11,142 nt of DNA. Source: Clostridiaceae bacterium. GTDB taxonomy: Bacteria > Bacillota > Clostridia > Acetivibrionales > DUMC01. The stretch is from positions 1 to 11,142 of the forward strand of contig JAAZDH010000142.1 of assembly GCA_012512865.1 (NCBI GenBank). The letters are read 5' to 3'. The translations under genes were made by a program, and so were the position numbers. Under the pieces are notes generated by a model. It had not been told where the DNA came from and searched no databases. It saw only the letters and a program-made list of their open reading frames with translations. This document shows positions 1-5,720 of the stretch, one piece after another (the stretch's first letter is position 1; each line of letters starts with the position of its first letter).

Positions 1-100
1 GATAAGTTTGCTTTTTATCAATATCCTTGGAACCAAGCTTAAAATCAGGCCTTGGATCCCAATCAGCAAATAATGTGACACCTCTCATTGTTCTCGACAT
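1..100 (-). CDS. N-terminal fragment of a zinc-dependent (MDR) sugar/inositol dehydrogenase
   Basis: Only the first 33 codons are inside the window; the gene runs off the left edge. The ATG at 98-100 is preceded by AAGGGGGT (110-117) at good spacing, which decides this start; an ATG at 103-105 is out of frame and stops after six codons. The predicted start reads MSRTMRGVTLFADWDPRPDF, then KLGSKDIDKKQTY. From memory, this kind of opening (GVxLxADWDPxPxFKLGxKDIxxKQTY) is seen in medium-chain zinc dehydrogenases annotated as scyllo-inosose 3-dehydrogenase or threonine-dehydrogenase-like enzymes, which oxidise a ring hydroxyl with NAD in the cytoplasm. No catalytic or nucleotide-binding residues are visible in the fragment. 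It is separated from the preceding PHP gene by about 200 nt carrying tandem operator-like palindromes, so it may be a separately regulated unit of the same pathway. Gene reality is fairly sure; the exact substrate is a guess. Confidence 0.6.
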   Translation of the reverse strand, partial: MSRTMRGVTLFADWDPRPDFKLGSKDIDKKQTY

Positions 101-159
101 GCCATACTTACCCCCTTATAAATTATTATTTATAAATTTTAAAAACTGCTAATATTTCA

Positions 160-184
160 CAAACGTTTGATATGCAAACGTTTA
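160..184 (-). promoter_or_regulatory. Tandem LacI-family operator-like palindromes (cre-like)
   Basis: Two copies of AAACGTTT lie at 161-168 and 176-183, 15 bp centre to centre. The first is the perfect 10-bp palindrome CAAACGTTTG (160-169); the second is CAAACGTTTA (175-184), and TGCAAACGTTTACG (173-186) differs from a cre-type consensus only at the last base. LacI/GalR-family repressors and CcpA bind such sites with a central CG. They lie 60-85 bp upstream of the start of the leftmost dehydrogenase. A weak possible promoter on the minus strand (TTGATA 196-191, 18 bp, TATCAA 172-167) would have the operators between and over its boxes. The palindromes are directly seen; the regulator and promoter are inferred. 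Confidence 0.55.
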
Positions 185-299
185 CGACTATATCAATCTT
201 AACAATTACACTATACATCTCCACTTCATGCTCTATTCGTTGCATTACACATTATTGCACATATTATAAAGGTATAAATATTTTTAGATTAGAAAAGAA

Positions 300-1208
300 T
301 TAATATTTTCTTATGAAAAATGGTTGGGTAAAAAGGGCTTTCCCGCTCTCAAACAGTACGTGTAATCTAACATAGCTTTCTGTTCCATCGACCTCGTAGT
401 AAAAATAATTATCTCTTGTAAAGCTCTCCTTTAGTAGTTTCCCTTTTTTGCCTATTGCATGGTATATTTTCTTTTCTCTCTCGCTGCTGGCGACCCAAAT
501 TCCAATCTTATTTCCCTCCAAGGTTACATCTTCAACATAACCTCCTGTTGAAACCACAAAACTTCCTTTTTTAACAGCATCAACAATGTGCTCCCTTGTG
601 AACTTCTCCGCCTTTACAATATTAAAACTCTTGTTAAATTCCTTCATGTTATGGAAATCATCATTTCCAAATCCCCAGACAATTTTACCCGTGCTCAGCA
701 ACCTGTCCCACAGGTCAACTGCAATGTCCATGTAATCATATTCCCCGTCGTACCGTGCCTTGCTGAATATTATAGAAGAGTTAAGTATTTCTATGCCGGT
801 ATAACCATGCAATTCCTCCAGGTATTCATTTGGCCAGTAGTTTTCTCTCTGCCAATGCGGGTGTGCCAATATTACAATGGCTCCTTCATTTACTTGTTCA
901 TTGATAAAATCCTGAAAATTTGTTTTGGTTACAAGGCACCTTGATTCCCTGTGCCAATTATTTATAACAACAACATGAGGATTTTCCCCTTTACCTTGCT
1001 CAAACCCGGGTATTATAATAGCTCTATCCGCAAAATCCATGCATTCCGCTTTATTTTTATCATGCTCAGACATTGTGATAAAATCGTGCCCTGCATCTAT
1101 CATTGAATTTATACATACTTCCACGCTGAAAACCTCGCTATGGTTGTGAAATGCACCTTTATACCACTTTCCGTTTTTCACGTAAGGATTATCAATAATT
1201 AAACCCAT
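300..1208 (-). CDS. PHP-fold metal-dependent hydrolase with intact active site
   Basis: This 302-residue protein has the polymerase-and-histidinol-phosphatase (PHP) fold, a trinuclear-metal hydrolase family acting mostly on phosphoesters; no signal peptide is visible, so it is cytoplasmic. The ligand motifs are complete: HNH (His21, His23), SEHD (47-50), PGFE (Glu70), AHPH (His116, His118) and GNDDFH (Asp184, His186). About 90 residues after the PHP domain, ending in TQPFFIRKY, form a predicted beta-rich tail shared with the paralogue at 2498-3445. I chose the ATG at 1206-1208 because AAAGGG (1218-1223) sits 9 nt upstream and the resulting start aligns with the paralogue; an in-frame ATG at 1238 has no ribosome-binding site. 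It is the last gene before the operator-bearing spacer and follows the dehydrogenase by about 120 nt. Family assignment is firm; the substrate is unknown. Confidence 0.88.
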   Translation of the reverse strand: MGLIIDNPYVKNGKWYKGAFHNHSEVFSVEVCINSMIDAGHDFITMSEHDKNKAECMDFADRAIIIPGFEQGKGENPHVVVINNWHRESRCLVTKTNFQDFINEQVNEGAIVILAHPHWQRENYWPNEYLEELHGYTGIEILNSSIIFSKARYDGEYDYMDIAVDLWDRLLSTGKIVWGFGNDDFHNMKEFNKSFNIVKAEKFTREHIVDAVKKGSFVVSTGGYVEDVTLEGNKIGIWVASSEREKKIYHAIGKKGKLLKESFTRDNYFYYEVDGTESYVRLHVLFESGKALFTQPFFIRKY

Positions 1209-1241
1209 TGCATCCATCCCTTTGTTTCCTGTTTTCATAAA

Positions 1242-1290
1242 TTACTGCAGCTGTAAAACCGGTTTGCAAAACCAGTTAAATTAAGCTTAA
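1242..1290. repeat. Cluster of three palindromes between the dehydrogenase and PHP genes
   Basis: The 5' region of the PHP gene holds three adjacent inverted repeats. One is TTACTGCAGCTGTAA (1242-1256), palindromic except for two positions. The second has arms AACCGGTTT (1257-1265) and AAACCAGTT (1269-1277) round a 3-nt loop; on the minus-strand transcript it forms nine pairs including one G-U. The third is the perfect palindrome TTAAGCTTAA (1281-1290). AAACCGGTTT (1256-1265) also resembles a LacI-family operator with a central CG. No U-run follows, so this is not a standard terminator. It may be an operator group, an mRNA-stabilising hairpin or an internal processing site; the sequence does not decide. 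Confidence 0.4.
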
Positions 1291-1331
1291 GACCAGCCTA
1301 ATTTTCACCCCTTGTTTCCATCCCTGCGCTT

Positions 1332-2339
1332 CTACGCCATTGTCTCCAGCATTTTGAGTGTTACATTGTATTTAAGTTCTTTACCTTCAACATATCGCAA
1401 AAATTCTTCTGTCATGTACAGGCTCATTCTTTCAACTTCACAACCCATGCTGCCTGCTATATGGGATGTCAGGATCACGTTTTCCATTTTCAGAAGCTCG
1501 CTGCCAGGAGCAGGAGGTTCAGGATCAGTTACATCCAATATGGCAGTCCTTGTAGGTATTTCTTTTAATGCCTTTATTAGATCCTCCTCTACTACTTGTG
1601 CACCCCGCCCCGTGTTTATAAACGTTGCATTTGGAAGCATCCTACTGAAGTGCTCCTTGTTAAGCATCTTTACTGTAGAAGGGAGATTTGCTACGTGATT
1701 TGATACCGTCTGGCATTGCGAGAAGATTTCAACAAGTGAACATTTCTTCACACCAAGTTTTTCAGCTTTTTCATCAGGAAGAAATGGGTCAAATACCAGG
1801 ACCTCTACACTAAACGGTTTCAAAAGTTCTATGACCCTCGTACCTACCATACCTGCCCCAAGTATTCCGACTTTCACATTGTAATTACCGGGAAATGTTT
1901 CCGTGTAATCTCTTGCAGAAGCATGATTTCGTTTTGTTTTGACGGAATTCTGGAAAAATCCCTTATTTGCCAACAAGATCAATGCCAGGGTGTATTCGGC
2001 AACCGGTATTGCATTTGCTGCCCATGCACTGCATACAATTACACCTCTATCCAGTAACGGCCTCGCAAAGCGTTGAACACTTCCTGCCGCATAAAAAACA
2101 GCTTTGAGTTTAGGCAAATACCGCTCAATATCTTGTTTCGATAATACAGGCATACCCCATGTTGAAAATATAACTTCCACGTCCTTGAGGTATTCTTTAT
2201 GTGTGTCCAAATTATCCCTATTAATCAGTTCTTCATATATTACCGCATGTTTACTAATCCTGGCCATGCTTTCATGGCCATAAACCCTGTCTATTAACCC
2301 TTTGTTCAGGTTTTGAGACATGAATGCCGCCTTTATCAC
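1332..2339 (-). CDS. D-isomer-specific 2-hydroxyacid dehydrogenase family protein
   Basis: This 335-residue NAD(P)-dependent oxidoreductase interconverts a 2-hydroxyacid and a 2-oxoacid, or a related substrate, in the cytoplasm. An N-terminal catalytic domain is followed by the Rossmann domain with GAGMVG (161-166) and an acidic residue after the second strand (FDPF, Asp184), which favours NAD. The family catalytic triad is present: Arg245 (NTGRG), Glu274 (DPEP) and His293 (SHIAG). I chose the GTG at 2337-2339: AAGGGGG (2349-2355) lies 9 nt before it and the protein then begins MIKAAFMSQNLN, a normal family beginning. An in-frame ATG at 2393 would add 18 residues but has no ribosome-binding site. 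The gene sits between two PHP paralogues, about 160 nt after one and 120 nt before the other, which suggests the three work together. Family is sure; the acid or sugar substrate is unknown. Confidence 0.88.
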   Translation of the reverse strand: MIKAAFMSQNLNKGLIDRVYGHESMARISKHAVIYEELINRDNLDTHKEYLKDVEVIFSTWGMPVLSKQDIERYLPKLKAVFYAAGSVQRFARPLLDRGVIVCSAWAANAIPVAEYTLALILLANKGFFQNSVKTKRNHASARDYTETFPGNYNVKVGILGAGMVGTRVIELLKPFSVEVLVFDPFLPDEKAEKLGVKKCSLVEIFSQCQTVSNHVANLPSTVKMLNKEHFSRMLPNATFINTGRGAQVVEEDLIKALKEIPTRTAILDVTDPEPPAPGSELLKMENVILTSHIAGSMGCEVERMSLYMTEEFLRYVEGKELKYNVTLKMLETMA

Positions 2340-2348
2340 GTCGTAAAT

Positions 2349-2355
2349 CCCCCTT
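2349..2355 (-). promoter_or_regulatory. Ribosome-binding site that fixes a GTG start
   Basis: AAGGGGG on the minus strand, 9 nt upstream of GTG at 2337-2339. The same motif and spacing precede the leftmost dehydrogenase (110-117), and a close form precedes the toroid gene (8360-8367, GTG start), so it appears to be the common strong site in this genome. Confidence 0.7.
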
Positions 2356-2497
2356 GCTCGTTGTATAAATTTGCACATGAATTCATTTATCAATATTAAT
2401 TTGACGGGTTATATTTTAATACTAAATAATATTTCAAATTGATATCCATTAAAAACAATGCTTAGAATGATACCTCAAATCAATATCTCATAAAAAT

Positions 2498-3445
2498 TTA
2501 CATCCCGATAAAAAAAGGCTGGGTTAAAAGAGTTTTGCCGCTTTCATATATCACCTGTATTCTTACATAACCTTCATCGCCTCCTGGTTTATATGAAAAA
2601 GTGCTTTCTTTTGTTCTGCACATTTTGAGTATTCTTCCTTCGTTTCCGTATGCAATATATACCTTGTTTTCAAATTCATTCTCCACCGTTAGCCTTATGG
2701 TGTCATTCTCGACAACAATATCCCTGATCCTGGCTCCAGTAGACACAACAAAGCTTCCTACGACCAGGGCACCTATTATTCTGCCAGGAGTTGCAGGGCT
2801 ATTTTTTCGCAATTTTACCAGGTTAAATACCGAGTTGAATTCACCCCACTTTAAAAGCCCGTCATTTCCGAATCCCCAGGCTTTTTTACCCCTGCTCAAT
2901 AAACGATCCCACAGCTCTAATTCATTACCGCCATGGTCATGGCTATATTTATTATTGCCATCACTTCTCTTGTATCCTTCTCTCAAGAGGTTTCCATTTA
3001 ATACTTCAATACCAAGGTAACCTTCCAGCCCTAATAAAAGGTTTACTCTTTCATCCATGTCTAGGTATGACATCGGCTGCGAAAAGAAAACAATACCTCC
3101 TCTTTTTATTTGTTCATTGATTAGCCTTTGCAAATCTTCTTTTCCCGTAACCTTCCAATTTTCACATTTGGAGGAATTTACAACTATAGTGGGAATAAAT
3201 CCTGTATTTTCAAATCCCGGTATGATACCAATCTTTTCCTGGAATTCGCAGGTGTTAAAATTTTTATCCGGGACATAAACCTCGTTGTTACCTGTCAATG
3301 AAATACAGTTGTATTCAGCCTTGACATATTCCCTGACAATTGAAGCAACGAAATACCCCGTTTCTTCACGAACAGGAGCGGGATGTACATGCAGGTTCAC
3401 CTTGAACCACAGGCCGTCTCTAAAATATGGACTAATAATTTTCAT
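2498..3445 (-). CDS. Degenerate PHP-fold protein, probably metal-site deficient
   Basis: This 315-residue protein is a full-length paralogue of the PHP protein at 300-1208; both share the lead-in, the GFE, LWDRLLS and GFGND blocks, the GSFVVSTG block and the TQPFFI end. It keeps HVH (His19, His21) and Glu79, but other ligands are replaced: SEHD becomes TGNN (51-54), AHPH becomes SQPM (122-125), and the last DFH becomes GLL (196-198). The family's trinuclear metal site should therefore be largely lost, yet the reading frame is clean and the start is good (GGAGGT at 3458-3463, 12 nt before the ATG), so it looks maintained. It follows the second permease by 41 nt and is probably co-transcribed with it. 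It may bind a ligand, regulate or pair with the intact paralogue, or carry a different chemistry. The fold is firm; loss of catalysis is inferred. Confidence 0.85.
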   Translation of the reverse strand: MKIISPYFRDGLWFKVNLHVHPAPVREETGYFVASIVREYVKAEYNCISLTGNNEVYVPDKNFNTCEFQEKIGIIPGFENTGFIPTIVVNSSKCENWKVTGKEDLQRLINEQIKRGGIVFFSQPMSYLDMDERVNLLLGLEGYLGIEVLNGNLLREGYKRSDGNNKYSHDHGGNELELWDRLLSRGKKAWGFGNDGLLKWGEFNSVFNLVKLRKNSPATPGRIIGALVVGSFVVSTGARIRDIVVENDTIRLTVENEFENKVYIAYGNEGRILKMCRTKESTFSYKPGGDEGYVRIQVIYESGKTLLTQPFFIGM

Positions 3446-3486
3446 CTTAATTGTTTTACCTCCGCCAGCAAATTCTTTATTCTTTC

Positions 3487-4380
3487 TTATCCTTTTAATG
3501 AGCCAACTATAATACCTTTTACAAAATGTTTCTGAAGTAATGGATATAAAAGGATTATAGGTCCCGTGGCAATTATAATAATTGCCAGTTTTACCGCTGC
3601 GGGCGTAGGCGCTTCATCTTCCGAATACCCGGAATAGGCGCTGTAACCCGTGTCAGACATTATTTGAGCAGTTTGCATAATTTGCCGTAATACTACCTGG
3701 ATAGGCCATTTTTTATGATCGTTCAGGTATATCAACGGGGCAAAAAATGAATTCCAGTTTCCAACAGCGATAAAGAGCGTGAAAGTTGCAATTACAGGCA
3801 CTGACAGGGGTAGAATTATTTTAATAAGAATATAAATGTCATTTGCACCATCAAGCAAAGCCGATTCCTCGATTTCTTTAGGAATATTGCTGAAAAAATT
3901 TCTAAAGTATATTATATTGGAAATGCCTACGGCCTGCGGGATAAATAATGCCCAGTACGTATTCACCAACCCCAGTGCCCTCACCAACAGATAGGTAGGA
4001 ATCAAGCCCCCGCTGGTAAACATTGCAATTATTATCATCCAGGTAATAAAATTTCTGCCCACCAGGTCTTTATGCGCAAGCGGATAGGCCATGCTGATAG
4101 GTCCTGCCAATTCAAACATTGTCCCAAATACGGTCAAAATCAAGGATGATTTTAAAGCCGTAAGAATCGGGCCTACGGTGAAGGCAAACCTGTAATTTTC
4201 CAATGTAAATTTCTTGGGTATTAATATTAGTTCCTTTCCCGTAATAAGGTGGCCTGCAGTAAATGAGCCGCTTAGTACATGGATAAAAGGTATTGCACAT
4301 GACAAAGCGTATAAAGTTAAAACTGCTACGTTAAAGATGTCAAATGCCCGTTCGCCTATTGATTTTTTATATACCATCAT
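3487..4380 (-). CDS. Sugar ABC transporter permease, LplC/YtcP (MalG-like) type
   Basis: This 297-residue inner-membrane subunit has about six hydrophobic segments and the EAA loop that docks the ATPase, beginning EESALLDGAND with the conserved Gly and later ILPLS (about residues 166-190). The C-terminal block QKHFVKGIIVGSLKG is typical of the LplC/YtcP branch. It would form a heterodimer with the LplB-type permease encoded just upstream, 30 nt away. AGAAGGAG precedes the start, about 13 nt from the ATG at 4378-4380; a second ATG follows immediately and could serve instead. No ATPase gene lies in the window, as is usual for these Gram-positive importers that share an MsmK/MsiK-like ATPase. 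Length and motifs are complete. Confidence 0.93.
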   Translation of the reverse strand: MMVYKKSIGERAFDIFNVAVLTLYALSCAIPFIHVLSGSFTAGHLITGKELILIPKKFTLENYRFAFTVGPILTALKSSLILTVFGTMFELAGPISMAYPLAHKDLVGRNFITWMIIIAMFTSGGLIPTYLLVRALGLVNTYWALFIPQAVGISNIIYFRNFFSNIPKEIEESALLDGANDIYILIKIILPLSVPVIATFTLFIAVGNWNSFFAPLIYLNDHKKWPIQVVLRQIMQTAQIMSDTGYSAYSGYSEDEAPTPAAVKLAIIIIATGPIILLYPLLQKHFVKGIIVGSLKG

Positions 4381-4410
4381 ATAAAAACAAGCACTCCTTC
4401 TCCAGTATTA

Positions 4411-5028
4411 TTAAAATAGGCCCTCTCCTCTTACTTTTTTAGCCAATGAATGGGATAAGCCTACCATTGTAGCTCCTACAACCATTTTAAACAACCCTAC
4501 CGCGGTTGTATAACTGAATAACCCTTGCTGTATTCCATTACGGTATATATATGTATCAAAAACATCGCCTACATTCCTTGTAGGCGGTGTCATCATCAAT
4601 ATCAATTGTGTATGACCGACGCTTAATATACTCCCTAACCGGAGAATTAGTACTATCACGATAAGCCTGCTTACGGATGGAATGGTAATATACCTTGCCT
4701 GTTGCCACCTGGTAGCTCCATCTATAATCGCTGATTCATACAATTCAACTGATATGCCGGTAATAGCAGCTAAAAATATTATTGTTCCCCATCCTGCTTC
4801 TTTCCATATTTGCTGACCAACTATCAAGCCCCTGAAATATTTCGGGTTCATCAATATGTTTATTTTCCCCGCGCCGATGGATTCAAAAAAGCTTGGTATT
4901 ATTCCCCCTGCGGGGGTTAAAAATACATAGGTTATACTCATTATTACAACCCATGATAAAAAATGTGGAATATATATTATTGTTTGAATTGTCCTCTTGA
5001 AGTAAATGTTCCTAAGTTCATTCAACAA
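4411..5028 (-). CDS. LplB-type sugar ABC permease, C-terminal part after an in-frame stop
   Basis: This is the second part of the permease that begins at 5373. It is in the same frame as the first part; the codons between the TAA (5056-5058) and this segment read FPIPIILALL and continue without a break into LNELRN, the usual sequence of the family at this point. It carries the remaining membrane segments and the EAA-type loop (ELYESAIIDGATRWQQ, then ITIPS). The only local start would be a TTG at 5026-5028 with no ribosome-binding site, so independent translation is unlikely. Without readthrough or a correction to TAA, the importer would lack a complete LplB subunit. Read through, the protein would be 320 codons, normal for the family. 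Confidence 0.8.
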   Translation of the reverse strand: MLNELRNIYFKRTIQTIIYIPHFLSWVVIMSITYVFLTPAGGIIPSFFESIGAGKINILMNPKYFRGLIVGQQIWKEAGWGTIIFLAAITGISVELYESAIIDGATRWQQARYITIPSVSRLIVIVLILRLGSILSVGHTQLILMMTPPTRNVGDVFDTYIYRNGIQQGLFSYTTAVGLFKMVVGATMVGLSHSLAKKVRGEGLF

Positions 5029-5055
5029 TAACGCCAGGATAATAGGTATAGGAAA

Positions 5056-5373
5056 TTAAAATATCAAGCTGTAAGCAAAAAATACTAATGAATTTCTCAA
5101 CAATAAATAAAACGAAGAAATACTGAAAAACCTGTAAAAATGTTTTAGTCCAACCCACGGGCTACCAAAAAAGCCTAGATAAGGATTGTAATCTTTAAAA
5201 GCCAAGGCCAGCCCCCACACAGGTATATATTCAAAAATAATTATATGTATTATCCCGGGTATCATAAGTATATACAACCATGGACGTCTTAAAATTCGGC
5301 CTATGCTTTTTTTATACCTTATACGCCTTAAAGTAAAATTTAAAGTAAAATTTTTATAGCCGGCTGATTTCAT
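5056..5373 (-). CDS. LplB-type sugar ABC permease, N-terminal part ending at a premature TAA
   Basis: This first part encodes a positively charged N-terminus, the first membrane segment (WLYILMIPGIIHIIIFEYIP) and the family block FKDYNPYLGFFGSPWVGLKH. Translation meets TAA at codon 106 (5056-5058), after the segment SLVFFAYSLIF. The start is the ATG at 5371-5373, because GGGAGGT (5383-5389) lies 9 nt upstream; an ATG at 5389-5391 overlaps that site and is not used. A hairpin (5393-5411) lies just upstream of the ribosome-binding site. A perfect 12-bp tandem duplication (5328-5351) encodes NFTLNFTL. The product would be the partner of the LplC-type permease. The stop may be a real nonsense mutation, recent decay or a base-call error. 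Confidence 0.8.
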   Translation of the reverse strand: MKSAGYKNFTLNFTLRRIRYKKSIGRILRRPWLYILMIPGIIHIIIFEYIPVWGLALAFKDYNPYLGFFGSPWVGLKHFYRFFSISSFYLLLRNSLVFFAYSLIF

Positions 5374-5392
5374 AGTAGTATTACCTCCCATA

Positions 5393-5411
5393 GCGCATAG
5401 ATATTATGCGC
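5393..5411 (-). promoter_or_regulatory. Hairpin immediately upstream of the permease ribosome-binding site
   Basis: Perfect 7-bp inverted repeat GCGCATA (5393-5399) and TATGCGC (5405-5411) with a 5-nt loop, ending 3 nt before the GGGAGGT site. It is the most GC-rich stem of the spacer. It could protect the 5' end of a processed permease transcript or tune initiation; no proof of either. Confidence 0.45.
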
Positions 5412-5570
5412 CCATTTGCCGATGATAATATATGCGGTAATGCTTGTAATTGAATTATTACAACTTCAATCACTTAATATTATTTTTCACTCTAATATTT
5501 CTTCATTAATATTTAGCTCTAATAATATCTTCAATAATAATAATATTATATAAATATAATATCAAGTTTA

Positions 5571-5637
5571 GCAGGAATAAACAACATTTTGCACATGCAC
5601 TGCTGTTTATTCCTGCCATATGTTTATTCCTGCCATA
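5571..5637 (-). repeat. Inverted repeat with a tandemly duplicated arm (competing stems)
   Basis: GCAGGAATAAACA (5571-5583) is perfectly complementary to TGTTTATTCCTGC at 5604-5616 and again at 5621-5633. The two copies belong to a perfect 17-bp tandem duplication, TGTTTATTCCTGCCATA (5604-5620 and 5621-5637). On the minus-strand transcript both copies come before the single complementary arm, so either can form a 13-bp stem, with a loop of 20 or 37 nt. It starts 83 nt after the stop of the binding-protein gene. No U-run follows, so a role in mRNA 3'-end protection or processing is more likely than simple termination. Confidence 0.6.
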
Positions 5638-5720
5638 ATTTATTAATAAATTCCCAAAGTCTTTGCTACATAATTGCATTCATTATATGTCACACGTTTC
5701 TAATTGGCACGGTTTTATTT

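Larger units (their letters stand above)
5374..5720 (-). other. Structured AT-rich spacer between binding-protein and permease genes
   Basis: No gene was found in these roughly 350 nt. In transcription order the minus strand holds: a 13-bp stem with duplicated arm (5571-5637); an AT-only hairpin, arms ATATTATA/TATAATAT (5543-5562); an imperfect 22-23 nt tandem repeat beginning CTCTAATA (5490-5511 and 5517-5539); a 7-bp hairpin, arms TTGTAAT/ATTACAA (5444-5463); and a 7-bp hairpin next to the permease ribosome-binding site (5393-5411). Possible promoter boxes occur (TTGATA, 17 nt, TATTAT near 5566-5538), but the region is so AT-rich that this is weak. Such spacers after sugar-binding-protein genes commonly protect the upstream mRNA and lower expression of the membrane subunits; that role is inferred. 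Confidence 0.5.

Noticed and set aside
588..944. Plus-strand open frames opposite the PHP, dehydrogenase, permease, binding-protein, toroid and mannosidase genes (for example 588-944, 1312-1698, 2601-3020, 5704-6078, 8029-8436)
   Set aside because: They lie antisense to genes with clear family motifs, have no recognisable domains, and show compositions expected of shadow frames.
1279..1312. Tiny ORF of about ten codons (MKIRLVLSLI) before the PHP gene
   Set aside because: Too short, starts with GTG without a proper spaced ribosome-binding site, and overlaps the palindrome cluster; no evidence it is translated.
2340..2393. Longer N-terminus of the 2-hydroxyacid dehydrogenase from the ATG at 2393
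   Set aside because: No ribosome-binding site before that ATG, while AAGGGGG is at ideal distance from the GTG at 2339 and the added residues look unrelated to the family.
4112..4300. Minus-strand 62-codon frame inside the LplC-type permease
   Set aside because: It overlaps a well-supported permease in another frame and has no motif or ribosome-binding site of note.
4411..5028. Independent small membrane protein from the TTG at 5028
   Set aside because: No ribosome-binding site, and the codons upstream back to the TAA continue the permease family sequence in the same frame.
5571..5637. CRISPR-like repeats
   Set aside because: Only two adjacent copies of 17 bp with no spacers and no cas genes; it is a tandem duplication forming a stem arm.
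5374..5720. Riboswitch or small RNA in the spacer
   Set aside because: Hairpins are simple and A/T-rich and match no riboswitch class I know; no terminator-like end marks an RNA gene.
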